NCBI GenBank assembly: GCA_003134675.1
Contig: PLBZ01000063.1
Span: 21,103 to 26,788, forward strand
Direction: 5' to 3'
Origin: Solirubrobacterales bacterium
Lineage (GTDB): Bacteria; Actinomycetota; Thermoleophilia; Solirubrobacterales; Solirubrobacteraceae
DNA length: 5,686 nt
Position 1 is the first letter of the stretch, and the number at the start of each line of letters is the position of its first letter. Shown here piece after piece: positions 1 to 5,686 of this stretch. A program made the translations under genes and the position numbers. The notes under the pieces were generated by a model. The model was not told the DNA's origin, made no database searches, and saw only the letters and a program-made list of their open reading frames with translations.

Positions 1-554
1 GCGAAGTCATAGCCCTCGACGACCAGGTCAGCGCCGTCACGCACCCCGATTTCATCGATGCTCGAGAACAGCTCCTCGGCGGCGTAGCGGGCGAAGATGT
101 CAGACAGACCTGGCTCCACGCCGATCCCGACGAGCGCGAGCAGACCGGCCTGCTCCCAGGCCTCGTGCCTGGCAAGCTGATACTCGCCGAGCATCGTGCC
201 GGGCAGCTCGTGGGGACGCTCCGGATGAGGGTGGGAAAGCGTCATCGCCATGTCGAGGTAGGTGACCTTGGCCTCGAACGCGGCGTCGAAGATCGGCTCG
301 TTGAAGCGAGGGTCGCAGGCGTTGAGCACCGCGTCGGGCTTGACAGCACCGATCAGCGCGAGGAGATCGGCCTTGCTCGAGGCGTCGACGCGCTCGGCGC
401 TGAAGCGGTCGGGCTCTCCGAGCCGATCGGCTACCGCCTGGGCACGCTCGAGCGCGACATCGGCCATCACGACCTCGGTGAAGGCTCCTCGCCGCTGAGC
501 GATCGCCGCAAACGCCGCCCCCACACCCCCGGACCCGACCACCAAGACTCGCAT
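1..554 (-). CDS. Saccharopine dehydrogenase family NAD(P)-dependent oxidoreductase (partial, C-terminus outside window)
   Basis: Reading the minus strand from the ATG at 554-552 gives 184 uninterrupted codons that leave the window at base 1. The protein opens with MRVLVVGSGGVG, a Rossmann-fold dinucleotide-binding loop (GSGGVG, residues 7-12), followed by an acidic residue (Asp32 in VVMADV) at the expected end of the second beta strand, which favours NAD(H) over NADP(H) by general rule. Further on come VLNACDPRFNEPIFDAAFEA and YLDMAM, then LALVGIGVEPGLSDIFARYA and EIGVRDGADLVVEGYDF, a pattern I recognise from bacterial saccharopine-dehydrogenase-like proteins. Such enzymes act in the cytoplasm on amino-acid or polyamine-type adducts (for example lysine dehydrogenases or carboxynorspermidine synthase), but many are uncharacterised and the substrate here is unknown. 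The start is favoured because the nucleotide-binding loop begins almost at once; no strong Shine-Dalgarno sequence precedes it. It is divergent from the membrane-protein pair. Confidence 0.88.
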   Translation of the reverse strand, partial: MRVLVVGSGGVGAAFAAIAQRRGAFTEVVMADVALERAQAVADRLGEPDRFSAERVDASSKADLLALIGAVKPDAVLNACDPRFNEPIFDAAFEAKVTYLDMAMTLSHPHPERPHELPGTMLGEYQLARHEAWEQAGLLALVGIGVEPGLSDIFARYAAEELFSSIDEIGVRDGADLVVEGYDF

Positions 555-662
555 TCGATCAGTGTGACGCAGATCCCCACCCCGGAATGGCCCAAGAAGA
601 CCTCGATCGTACGCCGCAAAGGACATATCCTCCGATTGCGCGCCACACCGGACGGCTCCCAT
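555..662. promoter_or_regulatory. Divergent intergenic region, presumed promoters for both flanking genes
   Basis: This is the only non-coding gap in the window. Any promoters for the leftward oxidoreductase gene and the rightward membrane-protein pair should lie here or inside the neighbouring 5' ends. I find no convincing -35/-10 pair on either strand. A purine-rich AAAGGA (618-623) lies 12 bases before an in-frame TTG (636-638) of the rightward gene and could be a weak ribosome-binding site for an alternative start. The call rests on gene orientation alone. Confidence 0.3.
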
Positions 663-2477
663 ATGCTGCCCGCTTCGATGGCGACTGCGCTCCTCGACAC
701 GCCGGTGCCCTCTCCTGCCGCCAAGCAACCTGCCCGCTGGGCGCCTTCCCCCTCACTGGGGCGCGCCGAGGTGCTGTGGGTCGCAGTTGTCGGGATGCTC
801 CTCGCCATCCTCACGAGCTGGCCACTGGTCCTACACCTGCCGAGCCGGATCGCACCGGACCTGGGCGACCCGGTGCGCACCGCTTGGCAGATCGCCTGGG
901 TCGGTCACGCGATGCTGCACGACCCCCTTCACCTGTTCAATGCGAACGTCTTCTACCCCCATCCGCTGAGCCTCGCCTTCTCGGATTCGCTGCTCGGGTA
1001 TGGCCCGGCCGCGTTCTTCGGGCACGGCACGGTCGCCGCGCTGGTCCGTTACAACCTGCTGTTCGGATTTGCATGGTCGCTGTGCTTCATCGGGGCTTAT
1101 CTGCTGGGACGCGAGCTCGGCCTGCACCGGCTCGCCGCCGGGGCGGTGGGCGCGGCCTTTGCTTACGCGCCCTACCGCGTGACCGAGGCGGGGCACCTGC
1201 ATGTGATCTCGAGCGGCGGGATCGCGCTCGCGCTGTTCCTGCTGCTGCGCGGCTACCGGCGTGGCTCATCCAAGCTCGTGCTCGCCGGCTGGCTGGTGTC
1301 GGCCTGGCAGGTGAGCCTCGGGTTCACGCTCGGTCTGCAGTACAGCTATCTGATCGGCATCCTCGCGCTGCTGGCGCTGTGGTACTGGTGGCGTGCTGGC
1401 CGATCTCCGATCGGTCGCCCGACGTTGCCACGGCGTCTGGTGGCCGTGACCTGCGCCGGGATGGCGATCTTCGGCGTGGTGGCGATCTACCAGGCACGGC
1501 CCTACCTGAAGGTCGCCAGCGAGTACCCGACGGCGAAACGCACGATCAAGGAAGTAAAAAACTACTCCGCCGGCCCAGCCGCGCTCCTAGCCGCCTCCTC
1601 GGAGAATCGCGTGTGGGGCGGCGCCACCGCGGGGATGCGCGCGAAAGTTCACTCCAAGAACGAGAGCGTGTTCTTCCCCGGCGGCCTGGTCCTCGTGCTC
1701 GCGCTGATCGGCCTGGCCGGGGTGGGCGGGTCGATATACACGCGGCGATTACGCCTCGGGCTGGCCGCGGGGATCCTCACCTGCTCGATCCTCGCACTCG
1801 GCTTCGGGCTGACCGGCGCCGGCTACCCCTACCGCCTGATGTACGACTACGCCCCGGGCTGGAATGGCGTGCGTGTGCCGGGCAGGGTCTTCACGACGGG
1901 GACGCTCTTCTACGCCCTGCTCGCCGGCGCCGGCGCCCAGCTGCTCGTGCTGCGCATCGGCGCTTGGGGCAAGCGCCACTCGCTGCGGGCGCTGCCCGCG
2001 CTGCTCGGCGCCGTGCTGCTCGTCGGCCTCGTGGGCGAAGGCGCGGGGCATCTCGCCCACCCGGTCGTCCCACAGCCGGCGCGGGCGGAGATCGGCCTAC
2101 CCGGACCGCTCCTGGACCTCCCCACCGACGGAGCCGCCGACCGCGTCTGGCAGTACTTCTCGACCGATGGCTTCTACAAGATCCCCGTCGGCAACAGCAC
2201 CTTCGACATCACCGCAGTCGATGACCTGCGCGGAGGCATGAAGGGCTTTCCCGATCGCGCGAGCATCGAGAAGCTGCGCTACTACGGAATCCGCACCGTG
2301 GTTCTTCACCTGAAGATGCCAAAGCTGCCGGGAATCGTCGGCTACGCCTTGGCAGAGCCTCCCGACACCGCCGCCGCGGCGGCGAAATCGGTGGCTGGGC
2401 TCGGCGTGACTCGCACGAGGGTCGGATCGCTGGTCATCTACGAGATCGGTCCCGGACCGGCGGCACTGCACTCATGA
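663..2477 (+). CDS. Multi-pass membrane protein, GT-C-like glycosyltransferase (YfhO-like group), substrate unknown
   Basis: From the ATG at 663 the product is 604 residues. A short polar N-terminus precedes the first membrane segment (about 38-57). The following extracytoplasmic loop carries PDLGDP (Asp66, Asp69) and then HDPLHLF and NVFYPHP (about 86-101); acidic residues in this loop are where GT-C glycosyltransferases place their catalytic or metal-binding aspartate. APYRVTEAGHLHV (169-181), EVKNYSA (297-303), a Trp-Gly (318-319) and FFPGG (337-341) match the spacing I know from large, mostly uncharacterised actinobacterial membrane proteins of this class. About ten membrane segments follow one another to about residue 470, then an outward-facing C-terminal domain (about 475-604) with STDGFYK (500-506). 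The likely role is sugar transfer from a polyprenyl-phosphate donor at the outer membrane face; this is inference. The frame is open back to 165, but that stretch is antisense to the oxidoreductase gene. Starts at 678 (ATG) and 636 (TTG) are alternatives. Confidence 0.82.
   Translation: MLPASMATALLDTPVPSPAAKQPARWAPSPSLGRAEVLWVAVVGMLLAILTSWPLVLHLPSRIAPDLGDPVRTAWQIAWVGHAMLHDPLHLFNANVFYPHPLSLAFSDSLLGYGPAAFFGHGTVAALVRYNLLFGFAWSLCFIGAYLLGRELGLHRLAAGAVGAAFAYAPYRVTEAGHLHVISSGGIALALFLLLRGYRRGSSKLVLAGWLVSAWQVSLGFTLGLQYSYLIGILALLALWYWWRAGRSPIGRPTLPRRLVAVTCAGMAIFGVVAIYQARPYLKVASEYPTAKRTIKEVKNYSAGPAALLAASSENRVWGGATAGMRAKVHSKNESVFFPGGLVLVLALIGLAGVGGSIYTRRLRLGLAAGILTCSILALGFGLTGAGYPYRLMYDYAPGWNGVRVPGRVFTTGTLFYALLAGAGAQLLVLRIGAWGKRHSLRALPALLGAVLLVGLVGEGAGHLAHPVVPQPARAEIGLPGPLLDLPTDGAADRVWQYFSTDGFYKIPVGNSTFDITAVDDLRGGMKGFPDRASIEKLRYYGIRTVVLHLKMPKLPGIVGYALAEPPDTAAAAAKSVAGLGVTRTRVGSLVIYEIGPGPAALHS
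2474..2477 (+). other. ATGA stop/start overlap coupling the two membrane-protein genes
   Basis: The ATG of the downstream gene (2474-2476) shares bases with the TGA stop of the upstream gene (2475-2477). No good Shine-Dalgarno sequence precedes the second ATG, so its translation is probably coupled to termination of the first. This supports co-expression of the two proteins. Confidence 0.85.
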
Positions 2478-4240
2478 GCACACGCCAGGCGCTCGCGGCG
2501 ATCCTGCTGGTGGGTGTGGCGTTCGCGACGATGTTCCAGAACTGGTCAGACAACCAGAGTTCCCACTACGACCTGATCCGCGCCCTGGACGCGGGGCGCA
2601 CGACGATCGACTACGGGCCCTACCCCACGAAAGACAAGGCGTTCTACAAGGGCCACTGGTACTCGGCCCGGGCGCCGGGCCTGGCGATCTACTCACTTCC
2701 GTTCTACGAGACGCTGAAGGGCGTAGGCGGCCCGGCGCTCGCGCGCCGCTCGCAGGCTCTGCGCGGCGAAGACGAGATGATCGACTTCGTCGGTCTGTGG
2801 GGCAGCGTGCTCCCGGGGCTGGTGCTGCTGCTGCTCGTGTGGCGCGTCGCAGAGCGCTTGCAGCCCGGCTACGGCGCGGCGGCCGCGGTCGTGGTCGGCC
2901 TCGGAACGATGGTGCTCCCGTTCTCGACGCTGCTGTTCTCGCACGTCTTCGCGGCGATGCTCGGCTTCGCCGCGTTCGCGATCATGGTGCGCGAGCGCGA
3001 CGGACCGCCAAGCCCCATGCTGCTTGCGTTAGCCGGCCTGGCGATGGGGTATGCGGTCGCATCCGAGTACCCGCTGTTCTTTGTCGCGCTCGTGCTCGGG
3101 CTCTACCTGCTCTCACGGCGCGACACCCTGACTCCGATCGGCGTGCTGCGCCGCGCGGGCGCCTATATCGCGGGCGGTGTGGTCGGGATCGTGCCGCTAC
3201 TGCTCTACAACCACGCCGCCTTCGGATCCTGGACGCACCTCGCCTACTCGAACATCCCCCAGCAGCAGAAGGGCTTCTTCGGCATCTCGGCGCCTAGCCT
3301 GCCGGTGCTGGCAACGCTCCTGTTCGACTCGCGCGGGTTGCTCACGCTCTCCCCCGTGCTGGCAATGGGGGGCGTGGGGACGGTGCTGCTGTACCGACGC
3401 GGGCGGCGCGCGGAGGCGCTTGTGATCGCGGCCGTCTGCATCTGCTACCTGGGCTATGACTCGGGCTACTACCTGCCCTTCGGCGGCGGCTCGATGGGCC
3501 CGCGCTTCCTGATCACGGTGCTCCCGTTCCTGGGCTTCCCGATCGCCCTCGCGCTCAGACGCCTGCCGGGACCGACGCTGGCGCTCGCGGGGGCGTCGAT
3601 CGCCGTCGCCGTGGTCGCCACGATCACCCACCCGCTCGTCGGCTATGAGACGGAGACCGTCGTGTGGGGTCGGCTGCTCGAAGGAGGCGAATTCCAGCCG
3701 ACGATCGCCTCCGCCTTCGGCGCCGGCCGCGGATGGGGCGCGATCTGGCCGTTCTTCCTCGCCGCCGCGGCGGCCCTGCTCCTCGCGGCGAGGGCGACCC
3801 CGCGCCTGCGCCTGTCCGCCCGCACCCTTGGCGCGGGGCTGCTGGCGCTCGCCGCCTGGTGCGCGTTCGCGACGCTCGCGCCGACACTGCTCGGCATCGA
3901 CCATCGTGGCCTGCTGTCCATCGTCGGAGCCGGTGACCACACGGCCTTGAACCTGGCCCTCCACAAAGGCAGCCGTTATCCGCTGCGCACGCTCGCGCCG
4001 ATCGCGGCCGTGGCGGGCCTGCTGGCGCTGGTCGCCGTATGGCTGCGAAACGAGCTGGGTGGCTACGCCGGTGGTCCGTCTGCCCCCGAAGGCTCTTCCT
4101 CGGCCGGCTCTTCGCGCAGCGCCGGGTCGGCGATGATGCGTATGTCGACGCCCGGCAGTCCGCGCAGCAGACGTGTAAGCAGCGAGTCCCCGACCCGGGC
4201 CAGGCCCCGGCGCGGGGAAGGTGTGCCGAGCAGCACGTAA
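2474..4240 (+). CDS. Second multi-pass membrane protein, GT-C / ArnT-like glycosyltransferase candidate
   Basis: The product is 588 residues with roughly ten to twelve hydrophobic segments, the first at about 5-21. The first outer loop holds SSHYDLIRALDAG (29-41, Asp33 a candidate catalytic residue), DKAFYKGHWYSARAPGLA (54-71) and then the second membrane region. Later landmarks are LLFDSRGLLTLSPVL and GGGSMGPRFL (337-346) leading into a Leu/Pro-rich helix. These motifs recur in uncharacterised actinobacterial relatives of the PMT/ArnT superfamily, which move sugars from polyprenyl-phosphate carriers to lipids, proteins or glycans outside the membrane. No enzyme activity can be assigned from sequence alone. 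The last hydrophobic helix ends near residue 526. Residues from about 530 onward are a Ser/Arg/Pro-rich tail encoded entirely antisense to the convergent kdpD-like gene, and probably not a conserved part of the fold. Translation is coupled to the preceding gene. Confidence 0.8.
   Translation: MSTRQALAAILLVGVAFATMFQNWSDNQSSHYDLIRALDAGRTTIDYGPYPTKDKAFYKGHWYSARAPGLAIYSLPFYETLKGVGGPALARRSQALRGEDEMIDFVGLWGSVLPGLVLLLLVWRVAERLQPGYGAAAAVVVGLGTMVLPFSTLLFSHVFAAMLGFAAFAIMVRERDGPPSPMLLALAGLAMGYAVASEYPLFFVALVLGLYLLSRRDTLTPIGVLRRAGAYIAGGVVGIVPLLLYNHAAFGSWTHLAYSNIPQQQKGFFGISAPSLPVLATLLFDSRGLLTLSPVLAMGGVGTVLLYRRGRRAEALVIAAVCICYLGYDSGYYLPFGGGSMGPRFLITVLPFLGFPIALALRRLPGPTLALAGASIAVAVVATITHPLVGYETETVVWGRLLEGGEFQPTIASAFGAGRGWGAIWPFFLAAAAALLLAARATPRLRLSARTLGAGLLALAAWCAFATLAPTLLGIDHRGLLSIVGAGDHTALNLALHKGSRYPLRTLAPIAAVAGLLALVAVWLRNELGGYAGGPSAPEGSSSAGSSRSAGSAMMRMSTPGSPRSRRVSSESPTRARPRRGEGVPSST
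4063..4240. other. 178-base convergent (tail-to-tail) gene overlap
   Basis: The plus-strand membrane-protein frame continues for 59 codons to its stop at 4238-4240, across the 3' end of the minus-strand kdpD-like gene, whose stop is at 4065-4063. The minus-strand reading keeps recognisable universal-stress-type sequence ([10 protein letters not shown]), whereas the plus-strand reading is low-complexity Ser/Arg/Pro. The overlap is therefore best read as an extension of the membrane-protein gene. There is no room for a conventional terminator between the two genes. Confidence 0.75.
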
Positions 4241-5244
4241 GTGCTGCCGAGAGCGCGCGCCAAGCGGATCGCGGCAGCGGCTACGTCCTCGCCTTCCTCG
4301 ACGCGCAGGCGCGCGCCGAGCATCGCAACGAGCCGGCGGAGCTCCTCCAGCTGTTTGCGATCCTCTTGACTGGTGTGCCCACCCGCCCGGCCAGTCGGGC
4401 GCACGACGAGCACGTCGAGCTCGGCGTGCAGGCGTTGAGCCGAGCGCCAGGCTCGCCGCACGACCCGCTCGGAGTCCGGCGCCAACGTCACGAGCGCCAG
4501 CAGCCGCTCGGCGATCGTTTGCGGCGCCGGCTCAAGCGGAGCGGCCAGGCCCTCCTCGTCGCGGCGCACGAGCGGGCGCGGCTCACGGATCAGTCGCTTG
4601 ACCTCGACGTCCTCAGCGACCTGGCGCAGCGCCGTCTCGCGTAGCGCCGAGAGGTTCTCGATCTTGAAGAAGTTGTTGAGCGCCGCCGGCACGCGCTCGG
4701 GTCGATAGACCTTGCCCGCGCGCAGGCGCGCGATCAGCGCCTCTGGGGTGAGATCGATCAGCACGACCTCATCGGCGGCTGAGAGCACCTCGTCGGGAAT
4801 CGTCTCGCGCGTGCGCGAGCCCGTGAGCTGGGTGACCTGGTCGTTGAGGCTCTCCAGGTGCTGGACGTTGACGGTCGAGAACACATCGATTCCCGCCTCC
4901 AGCACGTCGCGCACGTCCTCATAGCGCTTCTCGTGCTCGACCCCGGGCGCGTTGGTGTGCGCGAGCTCGTCGATCAAGCACAGCTCGGGCCTGCGCGCGA
5001 GCACCGCTGGCAGGTCCATCTCCTCGAGCGGTTTATCCCGGTAGCGAACCTCCCTGCGTGGGATCGTCTCGAGCCCCTCCGCCTGGGCCACCGTCTCGGC
5101 GCGTCCGTGGGACTCCAGATAACCGACCACCACGTCGCGCCCGCTCTCCGCTTCGGCGGCGCCCTCCTGCAGCATGCGATAGGTCTTCCCCACACCCGGA
5201 GCCATGCCAATAAACACCTTCAGATGGCCGCGTGCGTCATCCAC
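4063..5244 (-). CDS. kdpD: Short KdpD: N-terminal KdpD domain plus USP-like domain, no histidine kinase
   Basis: The 393-residue product matches the cytoplasmic N-terminal part of KdpD, the potassium/turgor sensor controlling kdp. It has a Walker A loop GMAPGVGKT (13-21), ESHGRAET (44-51), a Walker B and following signature [14 protein letters not shown] (88-101), and [16 protein letters not shown] (120-135). A universal-stress-protein-like domain follows (about 243-373), with a degenerate nucleotide-binding loop near GTPSPRRG (340-347). The protein then ends in an acidic tail (EEPAEEEP). Full-length KdpD is about 900 residues, with four membrane helices, GAF, HisKA and HATPase domains; all are absent, and no remnant follows the stop. 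Kinase-less short KdpD proteins are known from Anabaena and Deinococcus, so this is probably a functional form rather than decay. The GTG start (5244-5242) lies inside the end of kdpB, indicating coupled translation. Its regulatory partner is not in the window. Confidence 0.93.
   Translation of the reverse strand: MDDARGHLKVFIGMAPGVGKTYRMLQEGAAEAESGRDVVVGYLESHGRAETVAQAEGLETIPRREVRYRDKPLEEMDLPAVLARRPELCLIDELAHTNAPGVEHEKRYEDVRDVLEAGIDVFSTVNVQHLESLNDQVTQLTGSRTRETIPDEVLSAADEVVLIDLTPEALIARLRAGKVYRPERVPAALNNFFKIENLSALRETALRQVAEDVEVKRLIREPRPLVRRDEEGLAAPLEPAPQTIAERLLALVTLAPDSERVVRRAWRSAQRLHAELDVLVVRPTGRAGGHTSQEDRKQLEELRRLVAMLGARLRVEEGEDVAAAAIRLARALGSTYVLLGTPSPRRGLARVGDSLLTRLLRGLPGVDIRIIADPALREEPAEEEPSGADGPPA
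5237..5244 (-). other. 8-base overlap of kdpB stop and kdpD GTG start
   Basis: On the minus strand GTGGATGA contains the GTG start of the short kdpD and, in another frame, the GGA-TGA end of kdpB. No clear Shine-Dalgarno sequence precedes the GTG, so reinitiation after kdpB is the likely way the short KdpD is made. The frame of kdpD fits its homology from the first residues (HLKVFIG), which supports this start. Confidence 0.8.
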
Positions 5245-5686
5245 CCAGGAGATTGTGGACTATCAGGTCGATCAGCTTGATGCCGATGAACGGCGCGATG
5301 ATCCCGCCGAGGCCGTAGATCCACAGGTTGCGCCGCAATAGCGCGCTGGCGCCGATCGGCCGGTAGCGCACGCCGCGCAGCGACAGCGGGATCAGCAGCG
5401 GGATCACGATCGCGTTGAAGATGATCGCGGAGACGATCGCCGAGCGCGGGGTGCCGAGGCCCATCACGTTGAGCACGTGCAGCGGCCCCTTTGATTCCTG
5501 TCCGCCACCCACCCCGCCGGCTGCGTACGTGCCGATGAAGACAGCGGGCAGGATCGCGAAGTACTTGGCCACGTCGTTGGCGATCGAGAAGGTCGTGAGC
5601 GCGCCTCGGGTTATCAGGAGCTGCTTGCCCACCTCGACGATCTCGATCAGCTTCGTGGGGTTGGAGTCGAGGTCCACCATGTTGCC
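5237..5686 (-). CDS. kdpB: KdpB, potassium-transporting P-type ATPase subunit (partial, C-terminal 149 residues)
   Basis: The reading frame enters at the right edge with [15 protein letters not shown], a near-exact match to the end of the KdpB phosphorylation/hinge region, and ends at the TGA 5239-5237. KdpB hydrolyses ATP to power potassium uptake by the KdpFABC membrane complex. The window holds the last fifth of a protein usually near 680-700 residues. In it are [20 protein letters not shown] (26-45 of the visible part), including Asp38 and Lys41, equivalent to the conserved TM5 Asp583/Lys586 pair of E. coli KdpB. After these come [16 protein letters not shown] and [14 protein letters not shown] for the last helices. 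The loop after TM5 is about 12 residues longer than in E. coli and Gly-rich. The catalytic DKTGT site lies outside the window. The gene is followed directly by a short kdpD, not by kdpC. Confidence 0.96.
   Translation of the reverse strand, partial: GNMVDLDSNPTKLIEIVEVGKQLLITRGALTTFSIANDVAKYFAILPAVFIGTYAAGGVGGGQESKGPLHVLNVMGLGTPRSAIVSAIIFNAIVIPLLIPLSLRGVRYRPIGASALLRRNLWIYGLGGIIAPFIGIKLIDLIVHNLLGG

Noticed and set aside
604..613. CGATCGTACG, overlapping short palindromes in the divergent gap, as a possible operator
   Set aside because: Six-base palindromes are frequent in GC-rich DNA and there is no second copy or larger inverted repeat around it.
467..880. 137-residue minus-strand open frame spanning the divergent gap
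   Set aside because: It covers the 5' ends of both flanking genes in a different frame from the oxidoreductase, has no domain pattern, and is rich in Arg/Ser/Gly as expected of a shadow frame in GC-rich DNA.
587..2224. 545-residue plus-strand open frame overlapping the first membrane protein
   Set aside because: Its translation is Arg/Ala/Pro-rich with no hydrophobic segments, typical of an off-frame reading of a GC-rich gene; the overlapping frame has clear membrane helices and family motifs.
1749..3031. Rare TTA codons at 1749-1751 and 3029-3031, suggesting bldA-type control
   Set aside because: TTA regulation is established for Streptomyces; nothing here shows the organism is one, and two isolated codons in long genes are not evidence of regulation.
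3197..3964. 255-residue minus-strand open frame inside the second membrane-protein gene
   Set aside because: The product is Arg/Glu/Gln-rich and of low complexity, antisense to a well-supported membrane protein, with no recognisable family.
4039..4644. Plus-strand open frames antisense to kdpD (also 4221-4601 and 4858-5280)
   Set aside because: They lie opposite clear KdpD homology, and their translations show no domain or hydrophobic pattern.

Overview
The window is a strongly GC-rich bacterial fragment whose codons mostly end in G or C. Its genes are tightly packed, with overlaps of 4, 8 and 178 bases and only one real intergenic gap (108 bases). The style of the membrane proteins and the base composition fit a high-GC actinobacterium, possibly of the Thermoleophilia/Solirubrobacterales type. 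That placement is an impression from composition and protein style, not a measured one.

Layout. Bases 1-554 (minus strand) hold the first 184 codons of a saccharopine-dehydrogenase-family NAD(P)-dependent oxidoreductase, which runs off the left edge. A 108-base divergent gap (555-662) separates it from two plus-strand genes, 663-2477 and 2474-4240, joined by an ATGA stop/start overlap. Both encode large multi-pass membrane proteins resembling uncharacterised GT-C-fold (lipid-linked sugar) glycosyltransferases. They probably form a two-gene unit that transfers a sugar or remodels a cell-envelope glycan; the substrate cannot be read from the sequence. The second gene runs 178 bases into the convergent gene on the other strand.

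Bases 4063-5686 (minus strand) are the downstream end of a kdp potassium-uptake operon. The C-terminal 149 residues of KdpB (P-type ATPase subunit) enter from the right edge. The next gene overlaps kdpB by 8 bases and is a short KdpD of 393 residues. It contains only the N-terminal Walker-motif domain and a universal-stress-protein-like domain, with no membrane sensor or histidine kinase part.

The most interesting points are in the kdp end: the kinase-less KdpD, the absence of kdpC from its usual place between kdpB and kdpD, and a Gly-rich insertion in a KdpB extracytoplasmic loop. The paired GT-C-like proteins and the long antisense gene overlap are secondary. I see no tRNA, rRNA, CRISPR array, insertion sequence or convincing terminator.
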